DNA of 64,000 bases from Bacillus bingmayongensis (lineage in GTDB: Bacteria; Bacillota; Bacilli; Bacillales; Bacillaceae_G), in contig NZ_JH921518.1 in the NCBI RefSeq assembly GCF_000299035.1, positions 186,001-250,000 on the forward strand, written 5' to 3'. Position numbers and translations under genes: made by a program. The notes beneath the pieces are model-generated. The model was not told the origin of the DNA. It saw only the letters and a program-made list of their open reading frames with translations, and searched no databases. This document shows, in pieces, positions 52,653 through 62,651 of this stretch. Position 1 is the first letter of the stretch. Every line of letters begins with the position of its first letter.

Positions 52653-53255
52653 TCAGTTTGCATATTCTTGTTTCACCTGTTGATATTTTTCCCATGTATC
52701 AATATCAAAAAATACTTTATCATCTTCAGACAACAATGAAACTCCATTTATCGTAGGTTGCATAAAAATTGTACGTGCTCCCTGATCTCCTTTTATGGAT
52801 TGAAAAAACGGAAATGTTTTTTTTGTAAATAAAACAGGCGGTTGCCTTATTCCTGTATAACTCGCTGCTACAAAATGAATGTTTTTATTTTGTTCATAAC
52901 AACCTATTATCTTATTAATAAACTCAGCTGTAACAAATGGCTGATCCGCCAATAGGACAACCGCTGCATCTACATTCATTTGTTTTGCCATCTCAACACC
53001 ACACTGAAGAGAATACGATTGTCCTTTATCAGCGTTTGGACAAGAAAGAATATGCACATTTTCACGGCACATCCCTTTTAAAATCCACATGGGGTCATTT
53101 GTAACAACAATAATATGAGAGAGCCTTGAAGAAATTGCTGCTTGTAACGCTAAGTTTCCAAGTGGTTGCCTCTGTAGTGGTAAGTACAATTTATGTATTC
53201 CAGGCCCCATTCTTCGACTGTTTCCAGCAGCTAAATATATCCCTGCAATCTTTAT
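52653..53255 (-). CDS. pucB: PucB-like molybdenum cofactor nucleotidyltransferase, start codon ATA
   Basis: The protein family begins with a nucleotide-binding AGIYLAAGNSRRMG, which is present in frame at 53255-53205, but the codon in the expected start position (AAGGAGG seven bases upstream) is ATA, followed by AAG ATT GCA. The first ATG in frame (53210) would remove the whole nucleotide site. Downstream the gene is intact (VVLLADQPFVTAEFI; IKGDQGAR). 200 residues if begun at 53255. It would make the cytidine dinucleotide form of Moco for xanthine dehydrogenase. Translation may be very weak. Confidence 0.8.
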   Translation of the reverse strand: MKIAGIYLAAGNSRRMGPGIHKLYLPLQRQPLGNLALQAAISSRLSHIIVVTNDPMWILKGMCRENVHILSCPNADKGQSYSLQCGVEMAKQMNVDAAVVLLADQPFVTAEFINKIIGCYEQNKNIHFVAASYTGIRQPPVLFTKKTFPFFQSIKGDQGARTIFMQPTINGVSLLSEDDKVFFDIDTWEKYQQVKQEYAN

Positions 53256-53256
53256 T

Positions 53257-54207
53257 TTACTTCCTCCTTAATTCTTGGATGATTTCAGCTATTATACTAA
53301 TCGCTATTTCAGTTGGCCCTTTTCCCCCAATTGCAAGCCCTACCGGAGAATGAACATTTTTGGGTATCGCCTCTCCTTCTAATAGACGAGCAGTGCGGTG
53401 ACGTGGACCTAAAATACCGATATAGCGAACACATTGTTCCAATAAAAGTTCAACCAATTGCTGATCGCGTTGAAAATGGTGAGTCATAATCACAACAAAA
53501 TCTTCTTCTCTTAATAGAAGTCGTGGTACAATCTCTTTCGGAAAACCATTCATACAAACATCTGCACTCGGAAAATGTGAAGAATTACATAACGATTCAC
53601 GCCAATCACAAACTGTTACAAAAAAGTTTACTTCTTTTGCAAGCCGAACAAGCGGTTTTGCATCCTCTCCCGCTCCAAAAATAAAAAGTCTTGGCTTTGG
53701 TGTAAAGTGTTGATAAAACCATTTACCGTGTAAACCATGTAAGGAATGAGTTGAAAATAAAGCTTCCTCATTCCCAAATGTGTCACCATTCTCACTGATA
53801 AATAAAGTTTGTATTAAAGAAATATTTTTTATCATCCGAACTGAAATACCCTTCTTAAGATATTCATATAGTGTTTCCAAAAAAGCTTTGTACTCCTCAT
53901 CTATATGCTCAACTAATATATGAATGATACCGTTACATCCCATTCCCCAAGATAAATCATCTTCTGCTTTTGTATTAAACTGATGAATAGACCAGGCTTG
54001 ATTCTCTATCACTTCTGCTGCATAAAAAGAAACTTCTTCTTCTAAACACCCTGCACTTAACATTCCGACTTTTGTTCCATCTTCACAAAAAAGCATGATA
54101 GTTCCTTCTTTACAATATGCAGAGCCTTCCACATGGATAATAGTCGCTAAGGCACATCGTTGTTCACATAATAGTAGTGCTTCTAGTACAGTATGAGCAG
54201 AAATCAT
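53257..54207 (-). CDS. pucA: XdhC-family molybdoenzyme maturation factor (PucA-like)
   Basis: 316 residues. N-terminal XdhC segment (EALLLCEQRCALATIIHVEGSAYCKEG) and C-terminal Rossmann domain LFIFGAGEDAKPLVRLAKEV and VGLAIGGKGPTEIAISI. XdhC proteins bind and protect sulfurated molybdenum cofactor before insertion into xanthine dehydrogenase. Start ATG overlaps the TAA of pucE (TAATG), with CGGGAG eight bases upstream. pucB follows after one base. Confidence 0.88.
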   Translation of the reverse strand: MISAHTVLEALLLCEQRCALATIIHVEGSAYCKEGTIMLFCEDGTKVGMLSAGCLEEEVSFYAAEVIENQAWSIHQFNTKAEDDLSWGMGCNGIIHILVEHIDEEYKAFLETLYEYLKKGISVRMIKNISLIQTLFISENGDTFGNEEALFSTHSLHGLHGKWFYQHFTPKPRLFIFGAGEDAKPLVRLAKEVNFFVTVCDWRESLCNSSHFPSADVCMNGFPKEIVPRLLLREEDFVVIMTHHFQRDQQLVELLLEQCVRYIGILGPRHRTARLLEGEAIPKNVHSPVGLAIGGKGPTEIAISIIAEIIQELRRK

Positions 54208-54674
54208 TATTGATTCTCCCGTTGCTTTTGCAAGACAGATTTCACAGCTTCTTCAATCTCTTGATAACTGGTGCACCGGCAAATATTAGAACTTAACCAT
54301 TCTTTAATAACTGAATCATCCACATCCATTTTTTGTGTAACGAGCGCATGACAATTCATAATAAATCCAGGCGTACAGTACCCACACTGAAAAGCCCATT
54401 TGTCTTCAAAAGCTTGCTGAATAGGCGTTTCCCGTAAGCCTTCAATCGTTGTAATCCGCTTACCAATAGCTTCCACAGCTAACATAATACAAGACTTAAT
54501 CGGTAGCCCCTCAACAAGAACTGTACAAGCACCACAATCACCGTTTTCACATCCAGGCTTAGCTCCAGTTAGACCGAGGTTATGTCGTAATGTATATAAT
54601 AGCGTATCTGCCATTCTGACAATCACTTCTCTATCTTCTCCATTCACATGAAGAATAAATTGCCCCTTTCCCAT
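54207..54674 (-). CDS. pucE: Xanthine dehydrogenase iron-sulfur subunit (PucE-like)
   Basis: 155 residues with two 2Fe-2S sites: plant-ferredoxin type GCENGDCGACTVLVEGLPIKSC (split here as in the family: C-x4-C-x2-C...C) and the helical CGYCTPGFIMNCHAL...CRCTSYQ. It passes electrons from the Mo centre to FAD. Its ATG overlaps the pucC stop by one base. Middle gene of the puc operon. Confidence 0.92.
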   Translation of the reverse strand: MGKGQFILHVNGEDREVIVRMADTLLYTLRHNLGLTGAKPGCENGDCGACTVLVEGLPIKSCIMLAVEAIGKRITTIEGLRETPIQQAFEDKWAFQCGYCTPGFIMNCHALVTQKMDVDDSVIKEWLSSNICRCTSYQEIEEAVKSVLQKQRENQ

Positions 54675-55510
54675 TATTTCACCCCTTCAAGCTTCATCAG
54701 CACATCATAAAGGATATGTTGCAAAACAAACATACGATAAGCACGCGAACCTCGTATATCATCTAATATAGGTGCAGGAATATGAAGAAGGGCGCGCTCA
54801 ATTCTCTTCCTTACTGGACTATCCCAATCGTTTAACACTGCCTCCATTACGATCGACCGAAATGGAAAGGCACACAATCCACTAAATGCAATTCGAATGT
54901 TTTCATCACCTTTTAACGCAGCAACTGTTACAAGTGGGTAATCAATTTTCTCTAATTGCCTTTTTTTCACACTGTAATAAGGAGATTCTATATATTTTTG
55001 ATCGGTGATAATTTGTATAAGAAACTCACCTTTTTGCAATTGTAACTTCTCAATAAACGCTTGCTGTGCTTTGATATACTTTACACCTTCTTTTCTTGCA
55101 ATAACAAATGTGCTATCAGCTAGTAAAAAAGGGAGCACTGCTTCTCTATATATAATTTCCCCTGCAATATTGCCACCAAGCGTAATTTTATTTCTTGCTG
55201 TGTGATCTGCAGCTCTTCCGGCAGTCTCTCCAAGAAGAGGGAATACTTTTTCCTCTTGAACTTGTGTTAATGTTAATGCAGCTCCAAGAATAAGCTTTTG
55301 GTCATTCCAAACACAAATATTACATTCGGGAATATCTTTCAAATCAATGATCGCTTTCGCAATCATTTGCTGCAAACGCCCCATTGTAATAATTTCGGTG
55401 CCTCCTCCATAATAAATAGGCCTTTTTCCCTCTTTATCCAGCTGATGAAATAATCGGATTGCTTCTTCAATAGAATTCGGACGATAATATTCAAAGTCAA
55501 ATGGTATCAT
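54674..55510 (-). CDS. pucC: Xanthine dehydrogenase FAD-binding subunit (PucC-like)
   Basis: About 278 residues from ATG 55510 (AAGGAG ten bases upstream, inside the end of pucD). FAD-binding features: YYGGGTEIITMGRLQ near 37 and TARNKITLGGNIAGEI near 105, plus a CO_deh_flav_C domain. Family name CoxM/PucC. It overlaps pucD by 14 bases, so translation is coupled. Confidence 0.9.
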   Translation of the reverse strand: MIPFDFEYYRPNSIEEAIRLFHQLDKEGKRPIYYGGGTEIITMGRLQQMIAKAIIDLKDIPECNICVWNDQKLILGAALTLTQVQEEKVFPLLGETAGRAADHTARNKITLGGNIAGEIIYREAVLPFLLADSTFVIARKEGVKYIKAQQAFIEKLQLQKGEFLIQIITDQKYIESPYYSVKKRQLEKIDYPLVTVAALKGDENIRIAFSGLCAFPFRSIVMEAVLNDWDSPVRKRIERALLHIPAPILDDIRGSRAYRMFVLQHILYDVLMKLEGVK

Positions 55511-57848
55511 ATACACCATTCTCCTTCGCTTGTTTTACTTTCCAAATCAATTCAGGATTAATAGGTAATTGACGAAGTGAAATACTAGCTGCAATAGATA
55601 ACGCATTCGCTAAAGCAGCTGGCATACCGATAATTCCATGCTCACCAAGCCCTCTAGACCCAAATGCAGCTTGATCATGCGGTACTTCCACAAATTCAGC
55701 AATGTATTTTGGGTGTTGCCCATAATGCATCACTTTATAAGAACGAAACTGATTATTAAGAACTCTCCCATACAAGTCATAGTAAAATGTTTCTCTCGTC
55801 GCAAAACTTAACCCCATACTCATAGCCCCTATAATTTGTGTTTCTGCTCCTTTTCTATTTAAAATCTTTCCTGCATCTGCAATCGTTACTGCTTTAATTA
55901 ATTTATACGTATATGTCTGTGGATCAAATTCAACTTCAATCGCTTGTGCTCCCACTCCCCATTCCGTCCCTTGTTGTCCTTTTCCTGTTTCATAATCAAT
56001 CTTTGTAATCCCTTCAAAGACATAAGTACCTCTTCCGATTACTTGTGATCCGACTACATTTCCACTCGAATCAACATATCCAAAAACAATTTTTGAAAAT
56101 GGTACGTAAATATCTGGATTTGTTTTCACATATACAGTCTTGTTCGCAATTGCTAAATCATGTGCCGATGTTCCAAGTAAATAAGCGGCTGTATCTAACA
56201 ATTGGCTCATTGCATCTTCAGCCGCTTTTACCACTGCATTTCCAACAAGATGTGTCGTTCGACTAGCAGCTGTTTTCCAATGTTGCGGTGTTATTTGTGT
56301 ATTAACTTCCATCATAATAGATACATCTTTAACACTCATATTCATTTTTTCTGCAACCATTTGTGTCAAAATCGTTTTCGTTCCTTGTCCAATTTCAACA
56401 GCACCACAATAAATATTTGCACTCCCATCATTATTAAAGGTTAAAGTCGCACCCGCTCCAGCATTATTCGGTGTATTCGAATTTTTCCAAAAGCAACTAA
56501 TTCCTTTTGCTCGTATCCTTCCATTTGGTAAAATAATTCGATTGCCCTCTTCCCAACTAATAAGCGACTTTAACTTTTGTAGGCACGCCTTAATATCCCC
56601 CGTATTACTTTTTGTGACCAATACTTGTGTTGGTGTTGTATCTCCTCGCTCAATTGTATTTTTCATACGAAACTCAAGCGGACATATATTTACTTTCTTT
56701 GCCAATATATCCATCATTCTTTCAATTACAAATGTATACTCGGCATGACTAAATCCACGAAACGATGTCGCATATGGATGATTTGTGTACATACAAAGCG
56801 AATCACACGATACATGCTGAATTGAGTATGGACCTGTACAGTCTAATCCAGCCGCTTTACTCATGGTCACTGCTCGATCAGCATACGCACCGCCATCAAA
56901 TAAATATAAAATTTCTGCAGATTGCAATTTCCCATTCTTTGTACATCCAAGCTTTACTTTTGCTTGTAAACCAATATGAACAGGCGATGTTACAAAATCT
57001 TCTTCTCTACTATTCCGAAGGGTAACACGCCTTCCACCCACTGCTTTAGAAGCAAGATATACTAAATACTCAAGTTGTACCGTTGTTTTTCCACCATACG
57101 CCCCTCCAACTAAAGGCACGTGTACAATTATTTTTTCCTCATCAATTTGAAACGCCTTACTGAGCAATTTTTTAATTTCAAAAGGGGCCTGCGAAGTAGA
57201 ATGAATAATAACCTCTCCATTTGGCTTAATTTCTGCTTTCGCACATCGCGTCTCCATTGCAGTATGATCAGATTGCCGAAAAGAAAACGTTTCCTCTACA
57301 ATAACTTCACTATTTGCAAACCCTTCTCGAATATCTCCCTTACGAATTTTCGTTCTATTTGCAATGTTTGTACGCGCTTCTGGATATACGTCTTCTTTCA
57401 ATTCATATTGTTCTATATTTTCATGTACGAGTATATCCCTTTCTAAATAGGCTTGTAGCGGGGCGTGGACCACAGGAAGTTTCTTATATGTAACACGTAT
57501 TTGCGCTGCTGCATGTTTAGCAATCGCTTCGCTATCCGCTACGACAAGTGCAATAGGCTCACCAAAATACCGAACTTTTTCGTAGGCTAATGGGGGACGA
57601 TCTACAATACTGGAACCGACCAGAATAGGATAATCTACACCTGTTATTACAGCATGAACACCAAGGATTTCCTCAGCTCTTCTTATATCAATACTTTCAA
57701 TAACAGCATGCGCATACACACTCGTTAAGAGTTTTGCGTATAAAGTACCTATCTCAATCTCGTCATCCACATATTTTGCTCTACCCGTTACTTTATCTGC
57801 ACCTTCTTTTCGTTTAATACTTTTTCCAATGATGTGATACGATTTCAT
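55497..57848 (-). CDS. pucD: Xanthine dehydrogenase molybdopterin-binding subunit (PucD-like)
   Basis: 783 residues with the Ald_Xan_dh_C domains: VGGAYGGKTT, SFRGFSHAEYTFVIE, AVEIGQGTKTILTQMVAE and the catalytic Glu near the end in RGLGEHGIIGMPAALANA. First gene of pucDCEAB, with GGAGG eight bases before ATG 57848. It oxidises hypoxanthine and xanthine to urate in purine salvage as a nitrogen source. Related hydroxylases for nicotinate or aldehydes share these motifs, so the substrate is inferred from gene order. Confidence 0.88.
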   Translation of the reverse strand: MKSYHIIGKSIKRKEGADKVTGRAKYVDDEIEIGTLYAKLLTSVYAHAVIESIDIRRAEEILGVHAVITGVDYPILVGSSIVDRPPLAYEKVRYFGEPIALVVADSEAIAKHAAAQIRVTYKKLPVVHAPLQAYLERDILVHENIEQYELKEDVYPEARTNIANRTKIRKGDIREGFANSEVIVEETFSFRQSDHTAMETRCAKAEIKPNGEVIIHSTSQAPFEIKKLLSKAFQIDEEKIIVHVPLVGGAYGGKTTVQLEYLVYLASKAVGGRRVTLRNSREEDFVTSPVHIGLQAKVKLGCTKNGKLQSAEILYLFDGGAYADRAVTMSKAAGLDCTGPYSIQHVSCDSLCMYTNHPYATSFRGFSHAEYTFVIERMMDILAKKVNICPLEFRMKNTIERGDTTPTQVLVTKSNTGDIKACLQKLKSLISWEEGNRIILPNGRIRAKGISCFWKNSNTPNNAGAGATLTFNNDGSANIYCGAVEIGQGTKTILTQMVAEKMNMSVKDVSIMMEVNTQITPQHWKTAASRTTHLVGNAVVKAAEDAMSQLLDTAAYLLGTSAHDLAIANKTVYVKTNPDIYVPFSKIVFGYVDSSGNVVGSQVIGRGTYVFEGITKIDYETGKGQQGTEWGVGAQAIEVEFDPQTYTYKLIKAVTIADAGKILNRKGAETQIIGAMSMGLSFATRETFYYDLYGRVLNNQFRSYKVMHYGQHPKYIAEFVEVPHDQAAFGSRGLGEHGIIGMPAALANALSIAASISLRQLPINPELIWKVKQAKENGVYDTI

Positions 57849-58092
57849 TTTAGCCCTCCCTTCCTTCTACTCTTCTATCAACCTATTCGTAGCCCCCCTC
57901 GTTTAGTACGAAACTCTTTATAGATGTACAATACCATTAGGGGGAACTCCATCTAACCTTGTGGACAGTTTACCAGGTTGAAATAGATAAGAAGCAGACA
58001 GAAAGAGTAATCCTGCAAAACGTTCGATCCACCCCAGCAAATTCTCATTCAAATAGAAAAATGTCTTTCATGAACAGAATTTCAATGGTTAT

Positions 58093-58245
58093 ATAAAGTG
58101 AAACTTTAATCAGTGGGGGGCTTCATCCCCACTGATTATTAGCCCTCACCAATCGGGCTTTTACGGGCAGTTGATCCCCCACCTACCTTCCTTGTTTCTC
58201 TCTGAATCTTGAGGGGGGCTTACTGCCCACAAATAGCGGGATAAA
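58093..58245 (+). repeat. bcr1-like dispersed repeat, copy 3
   Basis: ATAAA...ATAAA bounded, 153 bp, with AATCAGTGGGG/CCCCACTGATTATTA and CCCCCACCT...GAGGGGGG hairpins. Stands between the promoter side of pucD (57849-58092, no other motif seen) and the cdd terminator. Confidence 0.82.
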
Positions 58246-58261
58246 TAAAAGTATATTCTTC

Positions 58262-58311
58262 AAAAAAAGAAGCTCTCCCAACATATGAATTTTAGGACAG
58301 CTTCTTTCTTA
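58262..58311 (-). terminator. Terminator of the deo operon
   Basis: Minus strand AAGAAGCTGTCC and GGGAGAGCTTCTT form a stem with one bulge, ending in seven Ts, directly after cdd. Confidence 0.75.
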
Positions 58312-58325
58312 ATATTCATTTGAAA

Positions 58326-58733
<408 letters not shown>

Positions 58734-58760
58734 TCAAAGTAAATTCCATTCTACTAACCA

Positions 58761-60062
58761 TTAATCAGTAATAATTGTATGAATTAATTTAGGAGTCTCT
58801 GCTTTTTCTGATACAGAAATATTTTCATAAATTTTAGCTTTTACATCTTCAACGTTTTCACGATTTGCATAAATCGTAACAAGTGTTTCCCCTTCTTTTA
58901 CAGCTTCTCCCACTTTTTTGCGTAGCATTAAACCAACCGCTAAATCAATTTCATCTTCTTTTGTTGCACGACCTGCTCCTAGAAGCATTGCCGCAATACC
59001 AATTTCATCTGCAACGATGTTAGACACAACACCTGAATTTTTAGCCGGTACATCAATTACATATTTAGCTTGTGGTAATTTTTCTGGTTGATCTACAATT
59101 GAACTATCCCCACCTTGATTACTTAAGAACTCCTTGAACTTTTCAATTGCTTTTCCATTCTTCATAACTTCTATCAACATTTCACGTGCTTCTTCTAATG
59201 TATTCGCTTTTTTACCAAGTACAACCATTTGACTTCCTAATACAAGTACTAATTCCGTTAAGTCTTCTGGACCTTCTCCTTTTAGTGTATCAATTGCTTC
59301 CTTCACTTCAAGAGCATTACCAATTGCAAAACCAAGAGGTTGTGACATATCTGAAATAACAGCCATTGTTTGACGACCAACATTATTTCCGATTCGTACC
59401 ATCGCATGTGCTAATTCTTTCGCATCCTCTTCTGTTTTCATAAATGCACCTGCACCCGTTTTAACATCAAGAACAATTGCATCAGCACCAGCTGCAATTT
59501 TTTTACTCATAATTGAACTTGCGATTAACGGTATTGAGTTCACCGTTCCAGTAACATCACGGAGTGCGTATATTTTTTTATCAGCAGGCGTTAAATTTCC
59601 TGTTTGACCAATAACTGCAACCTTATCGCGATTTACTAAATCAATAAATTGTTCTTTCGTAATTTCGACATGGAAGCCTTCCACTGCTTCTAATTTATCA
59701 ATCGTACCACCTGTATGACCTAAGCCTCGACCAGACATTTTTGCAACTGGTACATCTAAAGCAGCTACCAATGGTCCTAAAACTAATGTTGTTGTATCCC
59801 CAACACCACCAGTTGAGTGTTTGTCTACTTTAACTCCTTCAATCTCTGATAAATCAATTGTTTCTCCAGAATTCACCATAGCCATCGTTAAGTCAGCACG
59901 TTCACGATCAGACATGTCTTGGAAGAAAATAGCCATCGCAAGAGCACTCACTTGATAATCAGGTATTGATCCATCTGTATACCCTTTAATGAAGAAATGA
60001 ATTTCTTCTGTTGTTAATTCTTTACCATCACGTTTTTTCGCAATAATATCTACCATTCTCAT
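58761..60062 (-). CDS. pdp: Pyrimidine-nucleoside phosphorylase
   Basis: 433 residues from ATG 60062 ([13 protein letters not shown]), the length of B. subtilis Pdp. Phosphate and substrate motifs: [33 protein letters not shown], and [14 protein letters not shown]. It splits uridine, deoxyuridine and thymidine with phosphate. Cytoplasmic; supplies deoxyribose-1-phosphate, which after isomerisation is split by DeoC. Confidence 0.95.
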   Translation of the reverse strand: MRMVDIIAKKRDGKELTTEEIHFFIKGYTDGSIPDYQVSALAMAIFFQDMSDRERADLTMAMVNSGETIDLSEIEGVKVDKHSTGGVGDTTTLVLGPLVAALDVPVAKMSGRGLGHTGGTIDKLEAVEGFHVEITKEQFIDLVNRDKVAVIGQTGNLTPADKKIYALRDVTGTVNSIPLIASSIMSKKIAAGADAIVLDVKTGAGAFMKTEEDAKELAHAMVRIGNNVGRQTMAVISDMSQPLGFAIGNALEVKEAIDTLKGEGPEDLTELVLVLGSQMVVLGKKANTLEEAREMLIEVMKNGKAIEKFKEFLSNQGGDSSIVDQPEKLPQAKYVIDVPAKNSGVVSNIVADEIGIAAMLLGAGRATKEDEIDLAVGLMLRKKVGEAVKEGETLVTIYANRENVEDVKAKIYENISVSEKAETPKLIHTIITD

Positions 60063-60098
60063 CTTAATCACCATTCCTTTTTATATTCTATGAAACTT

Positions 60099-61280
60099 TT
60101 AATATATTAAGCCAACAATCGTTGCTGATAAGAAACTTACTAATGTTGCACCAAAAAGTAATTTCAAACCGAATCTTGCTACTACATTCCCTTGTTTTTC
60201 ATTTAAGCTCTTAACAGCTCCTGCAATAATTCCAATTGAAGAGAAGTTCGCAAATGAAACAAGGAACACGGATATAATAGCTGTTGTTCTTCCAGAGAAA
60301 TTAAAGTTCCCTTGTGCTAAATCTGTCATTGCCACAAATTCATTCGATACAAGTTTTGTCGCCATGATGTTACCTGCGTTAACAGCTTCATGCCAAGGAA
60401 CTCCCATAATAAATGCAAACGGCGCAAATACATATCCAAGAATTTCTTGGAATGAGATACCAATTACACCTTTAAACACAGCATTGATGAAAGCGATTAA
60501 AGCAACGAATCCAATCAGCATAGCTGCTACTGTAATAGCGACTTTAAAACCATCTATTATATATTCCCCTAATACTTCGAAAAAGCTCTTTTTCTCTTCC
60601 TCTTGTACTTCTAACATATCTTCTTCTTCAGTAACCTCGTAAGGGTTAATGATAGAAGCAATAATAAATCCACCAAACAAGTTAAGTACTAAAGCGGTTA
60701 CAACATACTGTGGTTTTAATAAAACCATGTATGATCCAACAATCGACATAGAAACGGTTGACATTGCAGATGCGCACAATGTATATAATCTTCTTTCCGA
60801 TAATAAACCTAACTGTTTCTTAACCGAAATAAATACTTCTGATTGTCCTAGAATCGCTGAAGCTACAGCATTATACGATTCAAGTTTCCCCATTCCATTT
60901 ATTTTACTTAAAGCTAAACCAATATATTTCACAATAAATGGCAATACCTTAATGTGTTGCAGGATTCCGATTAAAGCTGATATGAAAACAATTGGCATTA
61001 ATACCCCTAAAAAGAATGAAAATTCTTTTTGATTTACTAAACCACCAAATACAAAATTAACACCATCACCAGCATACTTTAACAATTGTCCAAAACCATC
61101 TGCAATTCCAGCGATTAGCACATTCCCGATGCTTGTATTTAATAGTAAAAAACCTAAAATAAACTGCAGTACAATCATCGTTATAATAGGAAGATATTTC
61201 ACTTTTCTTCTATTATTACTAGCAAGCCATGCAATACCTAACACAATGATCAAGCCTATGATACCGATTACATATTTCAT
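60099..61280 (-). CDS. nupC: Pyrimidine nucleoside transporter NupC
   Basis: 393 residues of the CNT family: NAVASAILGQSEVFISVKKQL and SNEFVAMTDLAQG carry the conserved transport motifs. Placed between deoC and pdp as in B. subtilis. Roughly 45 percent similar by eye to the transporter at 23022-24215, and probably the substrate importer for this operon. Confidence 0.93.
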   Translation of the reverse strand: MKYVIGIIGLIIVLGIAWLASNNRRKVKYLPIITMIVLQFILGFLLLNTSIGNVLIAGIADGFGQLLKYAGDGVNFVFGGLVNQKEFSFFLGVLMPIVFISALIGILQHIKVLPFIVKYIGLALSKINGMGKLESYNAVASAILGQSEVFISVKKQLGLLSERRLYTLCASAMSTVSMSIVGSYMVLLKPQYVVTALVLNLFGGFIIASIINPYEVTEEEDMLEVQEEEKKSFFEVLGEYIIDGFKVAITVAAMLIGFVALIAFINAVFKGVIGISFQEILGYVFAPFAFIMGVPWHEAVNAGNIMATKLVSNEFVAMTDLAQGNFNFSGRTTAIISVFLVSFANFSSIGIIAGAVKSLNEKQGNVVARFGLKLLFGATLVSFLSATIVGLIY

Positions 61281-61392
61281 AAAATTCTCCCTCCTTTTCC
61301 GTATCCGCTTACATATTTTTCAATTATTAAAGCAATAGATACACTATGTTCCTTAACATTTTGTGTATCTATTACTTCCCATTTCTTATGAA

Positions 61393-62064
61393 TTAGTAGT
61401 TATCTGAAGCGCCTTCTTTATCATTTAATACAATTGCAACACTTGCACTTGCACCGATTCTAGAAGCACCAGCTTCAACCATCTTTTCTGCATCTTCACG
61501 TGTACGAACGCCTCCAGATGCTTTCACACCAACGTTTGCGCCAACAGTTTTACGCATTAATGCGATATCTTCAGCAGTTGCTCCACCAGTTGAGAATCCA
61601 GTTGAAGTTTTTACAAAATCAGCACCAGCTTTTACTGACAATTCGCAAGCACGTACTTTTTCTTCATCAGTTAATAAGCAAGTTTCAATAATAACTTTTA
61701 CAAGTGCTTTTCCTTTTGCAGCTTGTACAACTTCACGAATATCCTTTTCAACAAATTCATTATCGCCATCTTTTAAAGCACCAACATTGATTACCATGTC
61801 TACTTCAGTTGCACCTTTTGCAATTACATCTTTTGTTTCAAATACTTTTGTCTCAGTTGTATTTGCACCTAAAGGGAATCCGATAACTGTGCAAACATCC
61901 ACATCATGTCCTGCTAATTCTTCAGCAGCTAATTTTACCCATGTAGGATTAATACAAACAGAAGCGAAATTATATTTCTTTGCTTCTTCTAAAACTTTCA
62001 TCACATCTTCTTTTGTTGTATTCGGTTTTAAAACTGTATGATCAATTAACTTTGCAATGTTCAT
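61393..62064 (-). CDS. deoC: Deoxyribose-phosphate aldolase
   Basis: 223 residues from ATG 62064 (GAGGAG eight bases upstream; GTG 62073 is upstream in frame but too close to the site). Schiff-base lysine in [16 protein letters not shown] and [13 protein letters not shown], with [11 protein letters not shown] at the phosphate site. Cleaves deoxyribose-5-phosphate into acetaldehyde and glyceraldehyde-3-phosphate. First gene of the operon, behind a DeoR-regulated promoter. Confidence 0.95.
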   Translation of the reverse strand: MNIAKLIDHTVLKPNTTKEDVMKVLEEAKKYNFASVCINPTWVKLAAEELAGHDVDVCTVIGFPLGANTTETKVFETKDVIAKGATEVDMVINVGALKDGDNEFVEKDIREVVQAAKGKALVKVIIETCLLTDEEKVRACELSVKAGADFVKTSTGFSTGGATAEDIALMRKTVGANVGVKASGGVRTREDAEKMVEAGASRIGASASVAIVLNDKEGASDNY

Positions 62065-62096
62065 TTTCTTCACTCCTCATATCTTTTAACAACTTC

Positions 62097-62148
62097 ATTC
62101 TAACCCTTAATTGAACAAATGTAAACACACTTTTGAAATTTTGTTCAA
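62097..62148 (-). promoter_or_regulatory. deo operon promoter with DeoR operator
   Basis: -35 TTTACA (62120-62125), 17-bp spacer, -10 TAGAAT (62097-62102). Upstream palindrome TTGAACAAAATTTCAA (62133-62148), and a further half-site TTTGTTCAA inside the spacer (62111-62119). B. subtilis DeoR binds a palindrome ATTGAACAAAATTTCAAT plus a downstream half-site in the same relative position. Confidence 0.88.
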
Positions 62149-62227
62149 TGTTTTTCAGGAGGAAACTATACCCAATAAAACGAATCTTATTTGTAATATA
62201 AAACGGGAAACAAAGGATGTGAGTCAT

Positions 62228-62590
62228 TTGCTAAAATCGAAACCCTTTATACTAGCATTACTAATATGCATGGCACTATCTATATTCGTCTTTCAAAAAA
62301 GGAAAGTAATTTTCCAAGAAGGGAACCCAATACCATTTGCTATAGCTATTTCAAAAATGGTTATTCAAGATAAAGAAATGGTAGCAGTAGAACCGACAGA
62401 TAATGAATATCCTTACTTAGTAAAACGTGGAAAAATGAAACCGTTTATCAATATGATGGAGGAAGATGGTTGGACTTTTGTGGAAAGAGATATAATGGCT
62501 AACTCCCTAACTTTTGAAAAAGGAGATCAATCGAAGAGTGTTTCTTATAAATACTATACAAGGTACTATCCCCTGATTTACTCATACTAA
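62228..62590 (+). CDS. Hypothetical membrane-anchored protein
   Basis: About 120 residues if begun at TTG 62228 (AAAGGA ten bases upstream); the open frame extends back to 62111 without a binding site. One N-terminal membrane helix (PFILALLICMALSIFVF), then an extracytoplasmic domain ending KYYTRYYPLIYSY. No family recognised. It is divergent from the deo operon and convergent with deoR, so it has an independent promoter. Composition is clean coding. Confidence 0.65.
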   Translation: MLKSKPFILALLICMALSIFVFQKRKVIFQEGNPIPFAIAISKMVIQDKEMVAVEPTDNEYPYLVKRGKMKPFINMMEEDGWTFVERDIMANSLTFEKGDQSKSVSYKYYTRYYPLIYSY

Positions 62591-62607
62591 AATAAACGAT
62601 ATATTCA

Positions 62608-62647
62608 AAAAAGCTCTCTCAAAAGTATTATTTTGAGAGAGCTTTTT
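62608..62647. terminator. Bidirectional terminator between the hypothetical gene and deoR
   Basis: Perfect 17-bp stem AAAAAGCTCTCTCAAAA (62608-62624) with 62631-62647 and a six-base loop. Confidence 0.92.
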
Positions 62648-62651
62648 ACTT

